DNA of 64,000 nucleotides from Herbinix sp. (GTDB lineage: Bacteria > Bacillota > Clostridia > Lachnospirales > Lachnospiraceae). Below the pieces are notes generated by a model, which was not told where the DNA came from, did no database searches, and worked only from the letters and a program-made list of their open reading frames with translations. Position 1 is the stretch's first letter. Each line of letters opens with the position of its first letter. Shown here in pieces: positions 50,537-61,114 of the stretch. The position numbers and the translations under genes are program-made. The DNA lies in NCBI GenBank assembly GCA_029256105.1, contig JAQSYO010000023.1, positions 1-64,000 on the forward strand, written 5' to 3'.

Positions 50537-51463
50537 ATGGAGGACGACATATTATTAACAATAGCAATACCAACTTATAATAGAAAAAACTATTTGAAGG
50601 AATGTTTAGAGTACTTAATACCACAAATAAAAGATAATATTGAAGTGATTGTGTCGGATAATGCTTCACCAGATGATACTCCGCTTATGATGGAGGAATA
50701 TATTAATAAACATAGTTATATTAAATATCATAGATATGAATCCAGTGTTGGAGGATTTAACATAGGAAATTTGTTTTACATGGCAAGAGGAAAATATTTA
50801 TTTATCCTTTGTGATGATGATATTCCTTTGCATGGGTGTATTGACAATATTTTAAATTGTATTCATTGTTTTCCGGATTTAGCATTAATAAGTCTAAATA
50901 CATGTAGCTTTAATAAAAAATTTACTGGAGTATGTACAAAACCGAATTTAGATATTAAGGAGAACCTATATACTAAGGACAAGGATGAGTTTATTCGTAA
51001 GGTTGGAATATGGATTTCATTTATTTCTTCTATGGTTTATAATATGAAATATATGAAACGCGTTAAAAACATTTCTCAATTTATTGGTACGAATTTTATG
51101 GTTAGCCATATTGCATTATTAACAACAAGAGGAAATACAAAAATGGCTATTTTAAAAGATGTTTGTATTGCTGCACGAGGAGGAAATAATGCTGCAAGCT
51201 ATGATATATATGAAATATTTGTATATAGATGGAAACAGTTACTTTACACTAGTGGTTTGAAAAGTGGTTATAGCATAAAAGCTTTGAATGATGTATATGT
51301 AAATACTCTTACAACAACGATTAAAGGTTTTATTTTATCTGCAAAAAGTAGTAGTACAAGATATTATATTAAAAATAAAATAAAACTAGTTAGATATACT
51401 TATATGTATCCGGTAGTATGGTTAAAAGTATATCCATATGCTTTCTTGCCTATAAAAAAATAA
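50537..51463 (+). CDS. Glycosyltransferase family 2 protein
   Basis: LTIAIPTYNRKNYLKECLEYLIPQIKDNIEVIVSDNASPDDT; ILCDDDIP. Confidence 0.92.
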   Translation: MEDDILLTIAIPTYNRKNYLKECLEYLIPQIKDNIEVIVSDNASPDDTPLMMEEYINKHSYIKYHRYESSVGGFNIGNLFYMARGKYLFILCDDDIPLHGCIDNILNCIHCFPDLALISLNTCSFNKKFTGVCTKPNLDIKENLYTKDKDEFIRKVGIWISFISSMVYNMKYMKRVKNISQFIGTNFMVSHIALLTTRGNTKMAILKDVCIAARGGNNAASYDIYEIFVYRWKQLLYTSGLKSGYSIKALNDVYVNTLTTTIKGFILSAKSSSTRYYIKNKIKLVRYTYMYPVVWLKVYPYAFLPIKK

Positions 51464-51497
51464 AATAAGTATAAAGAGTAAAGGTGATATACAACAT

Positions 51498-52361
51498 ATG
51501 AAAAAATTATTAATATTAGGATCAACCGGTTTTATAGGTAAAAATATGTATGATTATTTTAAAGATAAATATTTAGTATATGCTCCAATGAAAATCCAAT
51601 TAGATGCTTTAAGTGAAATAAATATTTATGAGCATTTGAGTAAGAACTATTATGATGTAATTATTAATGCATTGGATATTAGAGAGTTTAATCAATATTA
51701 TTTAGAGCATAGACTACGTATGTATACAAACTTAGAGCGCTTTAACAATTTATATGGAAAAATGATTTATTTTGGATCAGGCGCTGAATACGCAAGAGAA
51801 TTACCAATAAATAGTATTGTAGAAGATGAATTTGACCGAAAAATCCCTGAAGATACTTATGGCTTCTGTTTGCATCAAATCTCTAAAAGTGCAATGATTA
51901 GTAAAAATATATATAATTTTAGGCTATTTGGAATCTTTGGTAAATATGAAATCTGGCAGAAAAGATTTATTTCAAATGCCATATGTAAGGCATTGTATGG
52001 ATATCCCATCACAATTAGGCAAAATACAGTATTTGATTACTTATTTATTGATGATCTATGTAAAATAGTCGAATGGGCTATAGAAGCAACACCGAACTAT
52101 CATGATTACAATGCTGTTTCAGGAAAAAAATATGATTTAAAGGAATTGGCTGATATTATCAACACAATAACGAAAAATAGTGCGCCAGTGTTAATTGCGA
52201 GTGAAGGATATGATAAAGAATATACAGCATCCTGTGGTAGATTAATGAATGAAATTTATAATTATAAATCCGAACCAATCGAAGATTCCATTAGAAAAAT
52301 GATTGCCTGGTATCAACAGAATTTAGATCTGATTGACAGGCAAAAACTTTTATATCAGTAG
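51498..52361 (+). CDS. NAD-dependent epimerase/dehydratase family protein
   Basis: KLLILGSTGFIGKNMYDYF; FGSGAEYAR. Confidence 0.82.
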   Translation: MKKLLILGSTGFIGKNMYDYFKDKYLVYAPMKIQLDALSEINIYEHLSKNYYDVIINALDIREFNQYYLEHRLRMYTNLERFNNLYGKMIYFGSGAEYARELPINSIVEDEFDRKIPEDTYGFCLHQISKSAMISKNIYNFRLFGIFGKYEIWQKRFISNAICKALYGYPITIRQNTVFDYLFIDDLCKIVEWAIEATPNYHDYNAVSGKKYDLKELADIINTITKNSAPVLIASEGYDKEYTASCGRLMNEIYNYKSEPIEDSIRKMIAWYQQNLDLIDRQKLLYQ

Positions 52362-52441
52362 ATTTTATTTTTTTAACTATACTTGATGATGGAATTTAAA
52401 GACTTTCATAAATTAAGTATACGAATGAAAGTGGTGATGAG

Positions 52442-53482
52442 ATGAAATTAGAAAATTTAATGGTAAGTGAACGTGATACAATACACAATGCAGTAGAAAG
52501 ATTGGAAAAATATCGCTGTAAAATAGTCTATGTAGTATTTAATAGACAATTAAGGGCTTCTATTTCAGATGGAGACGTTCGTCGATATTTATTACAGGAT
52601 GGAGATCCACATAAATTAGTTGAGCATATAGCAAATTATTCACCTAAATATTTTTATGAAAATGAAACAGATGAAATAGAAGAGTTTTTTAACAAAAGTG
52701 AATTGTATTCAGTTCCGATTCTAAATAACAATCAAGAGATTGTTTCTATTTTCTTTCGTAACAATGTAATAGTAAAAAGTAAAGAAAAGATGAATATACC
52801 TGTAATTATTATGGCTGGTGGTAAAGGAACAAGGCTATATCCATATACTAAAATATTACCGAAAGCTTTAATACCAGTTGGTGAACTACCAATTGCGGAA
52901 CATATTATGAACCGATTGAAAGATTGCGGGTGTAACAAATATTATATGATAGTAAATCATAAAAAAAATATGATTAAATCATATTTTGATAACATTGAAA
53001 AAGATTACTCCCTAGATTTTATCGATGAAGATATTCCTATGGGTACAGGGGGAGGTTTGGTGCTGCTGAAGAATAAAATAGAATCTGATTTCATCTTAAG
53101 TAATTGTGATATTTTAATTGATTCGAATTATTTAGAATTATATCAGTATCATAAGGTGAATAAGAATTTTATTACAATTGTTGCTGCAAAAAAGATTGAC
53201 AAGATACCTTATGGTGTTTTGTTTACTGATCCAGATGGTAAATATTTGGGAACAACAGAAAAACCGGAAAGAAATTATTTGATTAATACTGGTTTTTATA
53301 TTGTAAACTCAAGAGTGATAAATGAGATGGACTATAATGAATGTATTGGATTTCCTGATATTATTGATCGTTATCAAAAAAAAGGTGAAAAAATAGGTAT
53401 CTATTCAATTTCCGAAAATGCTTTTATGGATATGGGACAAATTGAGGAACTGGAGTTAATGAAGAAAAGATTAGATGTATAA
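52442..53482 (+). CDS. CBS-domain nucleotidyltransferase, PtmE-like (hexosamine-1-phosphate guanylyltransferase candidate)
   Basis: N-terminal CBS pair; IIMAGGKGTRLYPYTKILPKALIPVGELPIAEHIM; upstream of neuC/legG. Confidence 0.75.
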   Translation: MKLENLMVSERDTIHNAVERLEKYRCKIVYVVFNRQLRASISDGDVRRYLLQDGDPHKLVEHIANYSPKYFYENETDEIEEFFNKSELYSVPILNNNQEIVSIFFRNNVIVKSKEKMNIPVIIMAGGKGTRLYPYTKILPKALIPVGELPIAEHIMNRLKDCGCNKYYMIVNHKKNMIKSYFDNIEKDYSLDFIDEDIPMGTGGGLVLLKNKIESDFILSNCDILIDSNYLELYQYHKVNKNFITIVAAKKIDKIPYGVLFTDPDGKYLGTTEKPERNYLINTGFYIVNSRVINEMDYNECIGFPDIIDRYQKKGEKIGIYSISENAFMDMGQIEELELMKKRLDV

Positions 53483-53509
53483 AAAACTTATTTAGAAGGT
53501 GCTGAACGA

Positions 53510-54685
53510 ATGAAAAGGGTTTGTATAGTGACTGCAACAAGAGCAGAATATGGATTATTAAAAAATTTAATAAGTAGCCTAATCAATTTATCTAAGTATG
53601 AGGTTAAAATTGTTGCTACAGGAATGCACCTTTCGCCAGAATTTGGCCAAACATATAAAGAGATTGAGGAGGATGGCTTTCAAATAGATGAAAAGATTGA
53701 AATCCTTTTGAGTGCTGATACCTCTAGTGCAATATCAAAGAGTATGGGTATTGCTTTGATTGGTTTTGCAGATTATTTTGAGAGAAAAAAGCCAGATTTA
53801 TTAATTTTATTGGGAGATCGATACGAAACGCTTGCCGTTTGTTGCGCAGCATTAAATTCTAGAATCCCTATAGCACATATACACGGTGGAGAGACGACAG
53901 AGGGAGCTATTGATGAAGCGATAAGACATGCTGTTAGCAAAATGAGTTATTTGCACTTTACAACCACACAGGAGTATCGAAACAGAGTAATACAATTGGG
54001 AGAGACACCTGATAGGGTGTTTACTGTTGGTGCTTTGGGAGTTGAAAATATATATAAAACTCAATTGCTTGATAAATCCGAAGTAGAGCAAATTCTTGGA
54101 ATTACTACAGATACACCATATACATTATTAACATTTCATCCAGTAACATTAGAATATGGGACAGCGCTATCCCAGTTTACAGAGATTATATTGGCGTTAG
54201 ATAAAGTCGATAATATAAAAGTCGTCATAACAAAAGCAAACGCCGACGCTGATGGCAGGGTGATTAATAAAATGATTGATGACTTATCAACCAAAGATCC
54301 GAATAAGTATAAAGCATTTACTTCTTTAGGAGCTTTAAAATATCTATCTGCAATGAAATACTGTAGTTTTGTTATAGGTAATACATCAAGTGGAATTATA
54401 GAAGCACCTTCTTTTAAAATCCCAACTATTAATATCGGTGATAGGCAAAGAGGGAGAGCACAGGCGGCATCTGTTATTAATTGTAAGCCAATATCTACAG
54501 AAATATCAGATGCGATACAAAAAGTATTTTCTGCAGAGTTCCAGAAACAACTTCAACAGATTGAAAATCCCTATGGAGATGGTACTGCATCAGAAAAAAT
54601 AACACATGTCATTGATAATTATCTTGATAATAATAAACTTGATATTAAGAAGGTATTTTACAATATAAATATGAAAATGGAGTAG
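53510..54685 (+). CDS. UDP/GDP-N-acetylglucosamine 2-epimerase, hydrolysing (NeuC/LegG-like)
   Basis: RVCIVTATRAEYGLLKNLI; LLGDRYETLAVCCAAL; HIHGGETTEGAIDEAIRHAVSKMSYLHF. Confidence 0.92.
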   Translation: MKRVCIVTATRAEYGLLKNLISSLINLSKYEVKIVATGMHLSPEFGQTYKEIEEDGFQIDEKIEILLSADTSSAISKSMGIALIGFADYFERKKPDLLILLGDRYETLAVCCAALNSRIPIAHIHGGETTEGAIDEAIRHAVSKMSYLHFTTTQEYRNRVIQLGETPDRVFTVGALGVENIYKTQLLDKSEVEQILGITTDTPYTLLTFHPVTLEYGTALSQFTEIILALDKVDNIKVVITKANADADGRVINKMIDDLSTKDPNKYKAFTSLGALKYLSAMKYCSFVIGNTSSGIIEAPSFKIPTINIGDRQRGRAQAASVINCKPISTEISDAIQKVFSAEFQKQLQQIENPYGDGTASEKITHVIDNYLDNNKLDIKKVFYNINMKME

Positions 54686-54688
54686 TTG

Positions 54689-56476
54689 ATGAAAAAGCGT
54701 GTAGCTGATATTATTATAAATCTTTTAGTGGAAAATGGTATTGTAGATTGCTTCGCCGTAGTTGGTGGTGGTGCAATGTATTTAGATAATGCTTTAGCCA
54801 TAAATGATAACATAAATAAATATTTTAATCATCATGAACAGGCCTGCGCAATGGCAGCGGATTCATATGCCCGTTTTAGTGGAAATATGGCAGCAGTTTG
54901 TGTAACCTCAGGACCTGGTGCAACGAACACTTTAACAGGGGTAATGGGGGCATGGCAGGATAGCTTGCCAATGATAATACTCTCTGGCCAGGTTAGACAT
55001 GAGATTTCCGTTGATAAATCCGGACTGCCATTAAGATATCGTGGAATTCAAGAATTTGATATAATACATTCTGTTTCGAATATGACAAAGTATGCTGTTA
55101 AAATTATTGATCCCTACTCGATTAAAAAAGAATTAGTCAAAGCTATCAAAATCGCTATGGATGGGAGAAGAGGTCCAGTATGGCTCGATATTCCTCAGGA
55201 TGTTCAGAGCGCTATTGTGGAAGAGGATGATTTATATTCCGTAGAGTCAGTTCTAGGTAATGGAAAACAACCGGATAAGGATGAAATAAATAACTTGTTA
55301 GAAAGTATCCGATTGGCAGACAGACCTTGTATTTTAGCTGGATCAGGGATTCGTAGTAGTAATACAATGTTGGAATTTGAAGAAATTGTAGAAAAATTAG
55401 GAATCCCTGTCATTGGAGGTTCGTGGGTTTGTGATAATTTCTATGAGGAACATTCACTCTATTTTGGACCTTCTGGAAATGTAGGACCTCGAACGGGAAA
55501 CTTTATTTTACAAAATGCAGACTTGATTTTATCTCTTGGAAATAGCTTGGGATTTAGGCAAACCGGTTTCAATCAAGAAGGGTTTGCACCTAATGCTAGA
55601 ATAATAATGATCGATGTAGATGAAAGCGAGGCTAAAAAACCTGGTTTACACCTACATCGATTTATACATTCGGGTTTAAAAGAATTTTTACAAGAGATAA
55701 AAGAAAGAATTATAAGTATTAATGTAAATGAGAACTGGATTGCCTATTGCAACATGTTAAAGAATAGATTCACACCTTTTGAAGCGACAGATAATTTGAT
55801 TATGGAGGATAGGGTTTGTTCTTATTTCTTTTGGAAGGTATTCAGAGAATATGAACCTGAGGATAGCATTCTGGCATTAGGCAATAATACAGCCAATACG
55901 GCCAAATTACAGATTGGAATAAGAAAAAGAGCACAGAGAGTTATGACAAATTATACTTGTGGCTCGATGGGTTATGATTTACCGGCAGCAATAGGAGCAG
56001 CTGTTGCCTCAAAGAAACAAGTTTATTGTATTACTGGAGATGGAAGTATTATGATGAATCTCCAAGAACTCCAGACAATAAGGCAATACAACCTACCAAT
56101 TCATGTAGTAATCTTTTCTAATGATGGATATGGTGCAATACGGCAGACAACAAAAAACTTTTTTAATGGAACATATATCGGCTGTACTCCAGATACTGGA
56201 GTTAGTTTCCCTGACTTTCAAAAAATTGCAGAAACCTTTGGTTTTCAGTATATGTGCTGTCATAACAACAAAGAAGTGGAGAAATATGTCCAGTTATTAA
56301 TAAAAGCTAGTAATAGAGTTCTACTTGAGGTTTTACAGCAGTTTGATGACCCTATTACACCAAAAGTAATATCAAGAATGGATAGTGAAGGAAAAATGTT
56401 AACTCCAGCTTTACATGATATGGCTCCATTCTTGGATAATGATGAGATAGATAAATTAATGCTATGGAATAAATAG
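54689..56476 (+). CDS. Thiamine-pyrophosphate enzyme, acetolactate synthase-like
   Basis: FAVVGGGAMYLDNAL, HHEQACAMAADSYARFSG, TSGPGATNTLTGVMGAWQDSLPMI, TGDGSIMMNLQELQTIRQYNLPIHVVIFSNDGYGAIRQT. Confidence 0.9.
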   Translation: MKKRVADIIINLLVENGIVDCFAVVGGGAMYLDNALAINDNINKYFNHHEQACAMAADSYARFSGNMAAVCVTSGPGATNTLTGVMGAWQDSLPMIILSGQVRHEISVDKSGLPLRYRGIQEFDIIHSVSNMTKYAVKIIDPYSIKKELVKAIKIAMDGRRGPVWLDIPQDVQSAIVEEDDLYSVESVLGNGKQPDKDEINNLLESIRLADRPCILAGSGIRSSNTMLEFEEIVEKLGIPVIGGSWVCDNFYEEHSLYFGPSGNVGPRTGNFILQNADLILSLGNSLGFRQTGFNQEGFAPNARIIMIDVDESEAKKPGLHLHRFIHSGLKEFLQEIKERIISINVNENWIAYCNMLKNRFTPFEATDNLIMEDRVCSYFFWKVFREYEPEDSILALGNNTANTAKLQIGIRKRAQRVMTNYTCGSMGYDLPAAIGAAVASKKQVYCITGDGSIMMNLQELQTIRQYNLPIHVVIFSNDGYGAIRQTTKNFFNGTYIGCTPDTGVSFPDFQKIAETFGFQYMCCHNNKEVEKYVQLLIKASNRVLLEVLQQFDDPITPKVISRMDSEGKMLTPALHDMAPFLDNDEIDKLMLWNK

Positions 56477-56487
56477 AAGGTGAACCT

Positions 56488-57387
56488 ATGTATAAAGAAA
56501 AATTAAAAATTGGATATTTTGCAGATGGACCTTGGGCACATAATGCGTTTCATAAGTTAATTAAAGATGAAACAATAGAAATTTTATTTATTTGTGTTAG
56601 ATACGATCATAAGGATCCAATACTGGTTGAGTTAGCAAAGAATAACAATATTAATTTGTTATATCATGAAAACATAAATTCTCCCGAGTTTATTTTAATG
56701 ATGAAGGAATATCAAGCAGATTTATTTGTATCAATGTCATTTAATCAAATATTTAAAACTAATATTATAAATATACCTCCATTAAAAACAATCAATTGCC
56801 ATGCAGGAAAGCTTCCATTTTATCGAGGAAGAAATATCTTGAACTGGGTTTTAATTAATGATGAAAAAGAATTTGGGATAACAGTCCATTACATGGATGA
56901 AGGAATTGATACAGGAGATATAATTTTACAGAGTACTTATCCAATAAATGATGAAGATGACTATAATACACTTCTTACAAAATCTTATTTTAGCTGTGCA
57001 GAAATTTTGAATGATGCAATAAAATTAATTCAGAATGATAATATAAAAGTGATAAAACAGAAGGAAATTGATCCGATCGGATTTTATTGTGGTATGCGTA
57101 GAAGCGGGGATGAAGTAATTCATTGGAACCAAACTAGTAGAGAAATATTCAATTTCGTCAGAGCAATCTGTATGCCAGGACCGCAGGCTGTCTCTAAAAT
57201 TAATGATAATATCATTAAAATCAACAAAGTTCATTTGGTTGAGGGAGCACATCAGTATAAAAATACAGTAGGACAAGTTGTAGGAAAAACAAGGGAAGGT
57301 TTTTATGTAAAAACCTTAGATACAATGGTCGAAGTAGTAGAGTATAGCTATGATGGTTCAATTAAAATAGGGGATAGGTTGGTATGA
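56488..57387 (+). CDS. Formyltransferase (methionyl-tRNA formyltransferase-like; sugar N-formyltransferase candidate)
   Basis: TINCHAGKLPFYRGRNILNWVLINDEKEFGITVHYMDEGIDTGDII. Confidence 0.87.
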   Translation: MYKEKLKIGYFADGPWAHNAFHKLIKDETIEILFICVRYDHKDPILVELAKNNNINLLYHENINSPEFILMMKEYQADLFVSMSFNQIFKTNIINIPPLKTINCHAGKLPFYRGRNILNWVLINDEKEFGITVHYMDEGIDTGDIILQSTYPINDEDDYNTLLTKSYFSCAEILNDAIKLIQNDNIKVIKQKEIDPIGFYCGMRRSGDEVIHWNQTSREIFNFVRAICMPGPQAVSKINDNIIKINKVHLVEGAHQYKNTVGQVVGKTREGFYVKTLDTMVEVVEYSYDGSIKIGDRLV

Positions 57388-57391
57388 TACG

Positions 57392-58411
57392 ATGAGTAAA
57401 GTATATATTATTGCTGAGGCTGGAGTAAACCACAATGGAGATTTAGAACTGGCAAAAAGGTTAGTTGATATAGCAAAAGATGCAGGTGCAGATGTAGTTA
57501 AGTTTCAAACCTTTAAAGCGGAAAATCTTGTATGCCGTACTGCCCCCAAAGCAGACTACCAAATGCTTACTACAAATAAGCAAGAATCTCAATTTGAGAT
57601 GCTTAAAAAATTAGAAGTTACGGAAGATATGCACAAAGAGCTAATTTCTTATTGTAAAGAGAAAAAGATAGAATTTATGTCTACACCATTTGACGAAGAC
57701 AGTGTTTTATTATTAATGGATTTAGGTATGGAAACTATTAAAATACCATCCGGCGAAATTACGAATTATCCATATTTAAAGCAGATTGGTAACTATAAAA
57801 AGAAGGTTATAATTTCAACTGGAATGAGTAACTTAGATGAAGTAAAGGAAGCAGTGAATATTCTTAGAAGTGAAGGAACCGAGGATATCTCAGTTTTACA
57901 TTGTACAACAGCATATCCTACGAATATGGAGGATGTAAATCTAAGAGCTATGTCTAATATGATGGAGGAACTTCAAGTTCCGGTAGGATATTCTGATCAT
58001 ACTTTAGGTATTGAAGTCCCAATCGCGGCAGTAGCACTGGGTGCTATTATCATAGAGAAACATTTTACTATAGATAAAAAAATGGATGGACCTGATCATA
58101 AAGCAAGTCTAGAACCAGAAGAATTAAAGGCTATGATAAAAGCGATAAGGAACATAGAAAAAGCTTTTGGTTATGGAGTAAAAAAGCCCTGCAAGGCTGA
58201 AGAAAAGAATATAGAAATTGCAAGAAAAAGTATTGTAGCAAAAAGAGATATTATAAGGGGCGAAACATTATCAGAAGATAATCTTATTACCAAAAGGCCT
58301 GCAAATGGTATATCTCCAATGAAATGGCCCAATATATTGGGAACGAAAGCAATTCGAGATTTTAAACAGGATGAGTTGATAGAAATATCAGGAGAACAGA
58401 TATATGAGTGA
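57392..58411 (+). CDS. Nonulosonic acid synthase (NeuB/LegI-like)
   Basis: VYIIAEAGVNHNGDLELAKRLVDIAKDAGADVVKFQTFKAE; EFMSTPFDEDSVLLL; VGYSDHT; SAF domain. Confidence 0.93.
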   Translation: MSKVYIIAEAGVNHNGDLELAKRLVDIAKDAGADVVKFQTFKAENLVCRTAPKADYQMLTTNKQESQFEMLKKLEVTEDMHKELISYCKEKKIEFMSTPFDEDSVLLLMDLGMETIKIPSGEITNYPYLKQIGNYKKKVIISTGMSNLDEVKEAVNILRSEGTEDISVLHCTTAYPTNMEDVNLRAMSNMMEELQVPVGYSDHTLGIEVPIAAVALGAIIIEKHFTIDKKMDGPDHKASLEPEELKAMIKAIRNIEKAFGYGVKKPCKAEEKNIEIARKSIVAKRDIIRGETLSEDNLITKRPANGISPMKWPNILGTKAIRDFKQDELIEISGEQIYE

Positions 58412-59390
58412 GAAAAATGTCTTAGTTACAGGTGCTGATGGTTTTATCGGTAGCCATTTAGTAGAAAAGCTATTAGTAGAAGGGTATAAGGTGAAAGCAT
58501 TTGTCTGTTATAATTCCTTCAATAGTTGGGGGTGGTTGGACAAATTGCCGAAAGAACAATTAGACCGAATAGAAATATTTAGTGGAGATGTCAGAGATCC
58601 CTATGCGGTGAGAATGGCATTGAAAGGTGTGGATGCAGTGATGCATTTGGCAGCATTAATTGCGATACCATATAGCTACTATGCTCCTGATGCCTATGTA
58701 GATACAAATGTAAAGGGCACGTTAAATGTATTAAATGCCGCAAGAGATTCCGGAAATGTACGTGTCTTAGTAACGTCTACTTCTGAAGTATATGGAACGG
58801 CACAATATGTACCTATCGATGAAAAACACCCATTTCAAGGGCAATCTCCTTATTCGGCGACAAAAATAGGCGCAGATCGTTTGGCAGAATCCTATTATAG
58901 AAGCTTCAACCTACCTGTTACTATTGTGCGACCTTTTAACACCTATGGACCGAGACAATCAGCCAGAGCTGTTATTCCTACAATAATTATGCAGTTGCTG
59001 GGGGGAAAAGAAGAAATCAAATTGGGATCATTATCACCTACCAGAGACTTTAATTATGTAAAAGATACCGTCAGTGGATTTATAGAAATTTTGAAATCAG
59101 ATATGACTATTGGACATGAAATTAATATTGCTACACAAAAAGAAATCTCAATAGGAAGTCTTGCAGATGAATTGATACGACAGATAAATCCCAATGCAAA
59201 AATTATAAGTGATGAGAATAGGTTGAGGCCTTCAAATAGCGAGGTAGAAAGACTGCTGGGATCTAATGAGAAGATAAAAAGCCTCACTAACTGGACTCCG
59301 CAATATACATTTGAACAGGGTATTTCTGAAACAATACAGTGGATGAGAGAAAATATTAGTCAATATAAAACGGATATATACAATGTTTAA
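58404..59390 (+). CDS. legB: NAD-dependent 4,6-dehydratase LegB-like
   Basis: VLVTGADGFIGSHLVEKLLVEGYKVKAFVCYNSFNSWGWLDKLP; SEVYGTAQYVPIDEKHPFQGQSPYSATKIGADRLAES. Confidence 0.88.
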   Translation: MSEKNVLVTGADGFIGSHLVEKLLVEGYKVKAFVCYNSFNSWGWLDKLPKEQLDRIEIFSGDVRDPYAVRMALKGVDAVMHLAALIAIPYSYYAPDAYVDTNVKGTLNVLNAARDSGNVRVLVTSTSEVYGTAQYVPIDEKHPFQGQSPYSATKIGADRLAESYYRSFNLPVTIVRPFNTYGPRQSARAVIPTIIMQLLGGKEEIKLGSLSPTRDFNYVKDTVSGFIEILKSDMTIGHEINIATQKEISIGSLADELIRQINPNAKIISDENRLRPSNSEVERLLGSNEKIKSLTNWTPQYTFEQGISETIQWMRENISQYKTDIYNV

Positions 59391-59417
59391 ATATATATAA
59401 ATGAAAGAAGAAAAGAT

Positions 59418-60056
59418 ATGCTTCCATTAGCGGTACCTAATTTAACGTGAATGAGAGAAAATATTTGAATCAGTGTATTGATACAACCTTTGATTCCTTT
59501 GTGGGGAGGTTTGTAACACGTTTGGAGCAGTACACTAGTATAAAATCCGGCATAGAGTATGCAGTAGCAACATCATTTGAACTTCTGGTTTGCATATGGC
59601 TCTAGAGGTATGTGGAGTTGGGAAAGATAATCTTGTCATTATACCCTCTTTTACATTTATAGCCACAGCAAATGCTGTTACACATTGTGGTGCTGGACCA
59701 TAGTATTTGAATATCGATGTAATATCTTGGACAAAATCTGCCGATATACTAGAAGAGCAGCTTTCTTCTGAAACAAAGATGACTGATGGGGCTTTGCTAC
59801 ATATAAAATCAGGGAAAAAGTAGCTGCAATTTTGCCAGCTTATACTTTGGGAATGCCTGCAGATATGGATCGTATCAAAAAAAATAGGTGAAAAATATGG
59901 TTTGCCAGTTATTGCCGATGCAGCAGCACAAGGGCAATATATAAGGGTAGTAATATAGGTGATTTAGCTGATGTTACGGTTTTTTCGTTTAACAGGAATA
60001 AAACTATTACTAGCTGTGGTGGCGGAATATATAAAAGAGATACTCAAAAATATTAA
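59418..60056 (+). pseudogene. Degenerate DegT/DnrJ/EryC1 aminotransferase (LegC-like), multiple frameshifts/stops and C-terminal truncation
   Basis: Three-frame reading gives LPLAVPNL-NERKYLNQCIDTTF..YAVATSFE..LVIIPSFTFIATANAVTHCGAGP..YLNIDVISWT..AAILPAYTLGMPADMDRI..GEKYGLPVIADAAA..VTVFSFNRNKTITSCGGGI. Confidence 0.88.
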
Positions 60057-60082
60057 AAACAGCAACATAATGAGGTATTCAA

Positions 60083-61114
60083 ATGAAAGCAAAGAATGAA
60101 AATTTAGTAAATATGAATAGAAGTAAGTTACAGGATGTAATTCCACTTTCTACCCCATATACCATTGCTATTGACCCATGCAATTTATGTAATTTTAAAT
60201 GTGAGTTTTGTGCAATGCATGCGAGTGATGAAAAACAAGACTTTAAAAAACAAAATATGCCATTGGATTTGTTTAAAAAAATTATAGATGATTTATCTGA
60301 ATTTCCTCAAAAACTGAAAGTACTTCGAATTAATGGTCAAGGTGAACCCTTGATTAATATTCATTTACCTGAAATGATAGCTTATGCCAAGAAGAAGAAT
60401 ATTGCTGATTTTATAGAGATTATTACCAATGGAAGCCTCTTACAGCCTGACTTAAATAGAAAACTCGTACAGTCTGGCCTTCATCGAATTCGAATCTCAG
60501 TAGAGGCTGTGGATGAGGAAGGATATCTTGATTTATCCAAAGCAAAGATTGATTTTAATAAGTTTCGTGATAATATTCGTGATTTATATGAAAACAAGGG
60601 GAAATGTGAGATATACGTTAAAATTGTTGATGTAGCAGTACCAACTGAGGAGGACAAGCAAAAATTCTTTGCTTTATTTGGTGATATCTGTGATCGAATA
60701 TTCATTGATAATGTTATACCACTATGGTCTGACTTTAACGAATTAGAAGAAAACTTTCAATTAAAGACCCAGTTAGGAGTACATGGCCAAGTAGTAAAAA
60801 ATGTTAATGTTTGTCCCTTTCCCTTTTACTCTTTTCTAATTAATCCAGAGGGGCAAGTAACGGCTTGCTGTGCAGATTGGAAGCGGAAATTAGTAATTGG
60901 CGATGTATCAAAAGAAAAGCTAATTAATATTTGGAATGGACAAATCTTAAATAAATTATGGATTAACATGCTTGAGGGAAATATGAAAAATTATGAGATG
61001 TGCAAGAAATGCCTATTACCTTCTTATGATTGTAATGATAATATTGATGAGTTTACAGATGTTATTTTAAAAAATCTGGAGTTGAAGAAAGGAGAGAATA
61101 ATGAAGTTTGGTAG
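60083..61114 (+). CDS. Radical SAM / SPASM-type protein
   Basis: CNFKCEFC (CxxxCxxC) cluster; C-terminal CPFPFYSFLINPEGQVTACCADW...CKKCLLPSYDC. Confidence 0.9.
   Translation: MKAKNENLVNMNRSKLQDVIPLSTPYTIAIDPCNLCNFKCEFCAMHASDEKQDFKKQNMPLDLFKKIIDDLSEFPQKLKVLRINGQGEPLINIHLPEMIAYAKKKNIADFIEIITNGSLLQPDLNRKLVQSGLHRIRISVEAVDEEGYLDLSKAKIDFNKFRDNIRDLYENKGKCEIYVKIVDVAVPTEEDKQKFFALFGDICDRIFIDNVIPLWSDFNELEENFQLKTQLGVHGQVVKNVNVCPFPFYSFLINPEGQVTACCADWKRKLVIGDVSKEKLINIWNGQILNKLWINMLEGNMKNYEMCKKCLLPSYDCNDNIDEFTDVILKNLELKKGENNEVW

Noticed and set aside
59400-60082. Mobile-element remnant in the gap after legB
   Set aside because: The gap sequence translates, with frameshifts, to LegC-like aminotransferase motifs rather than a transposase.
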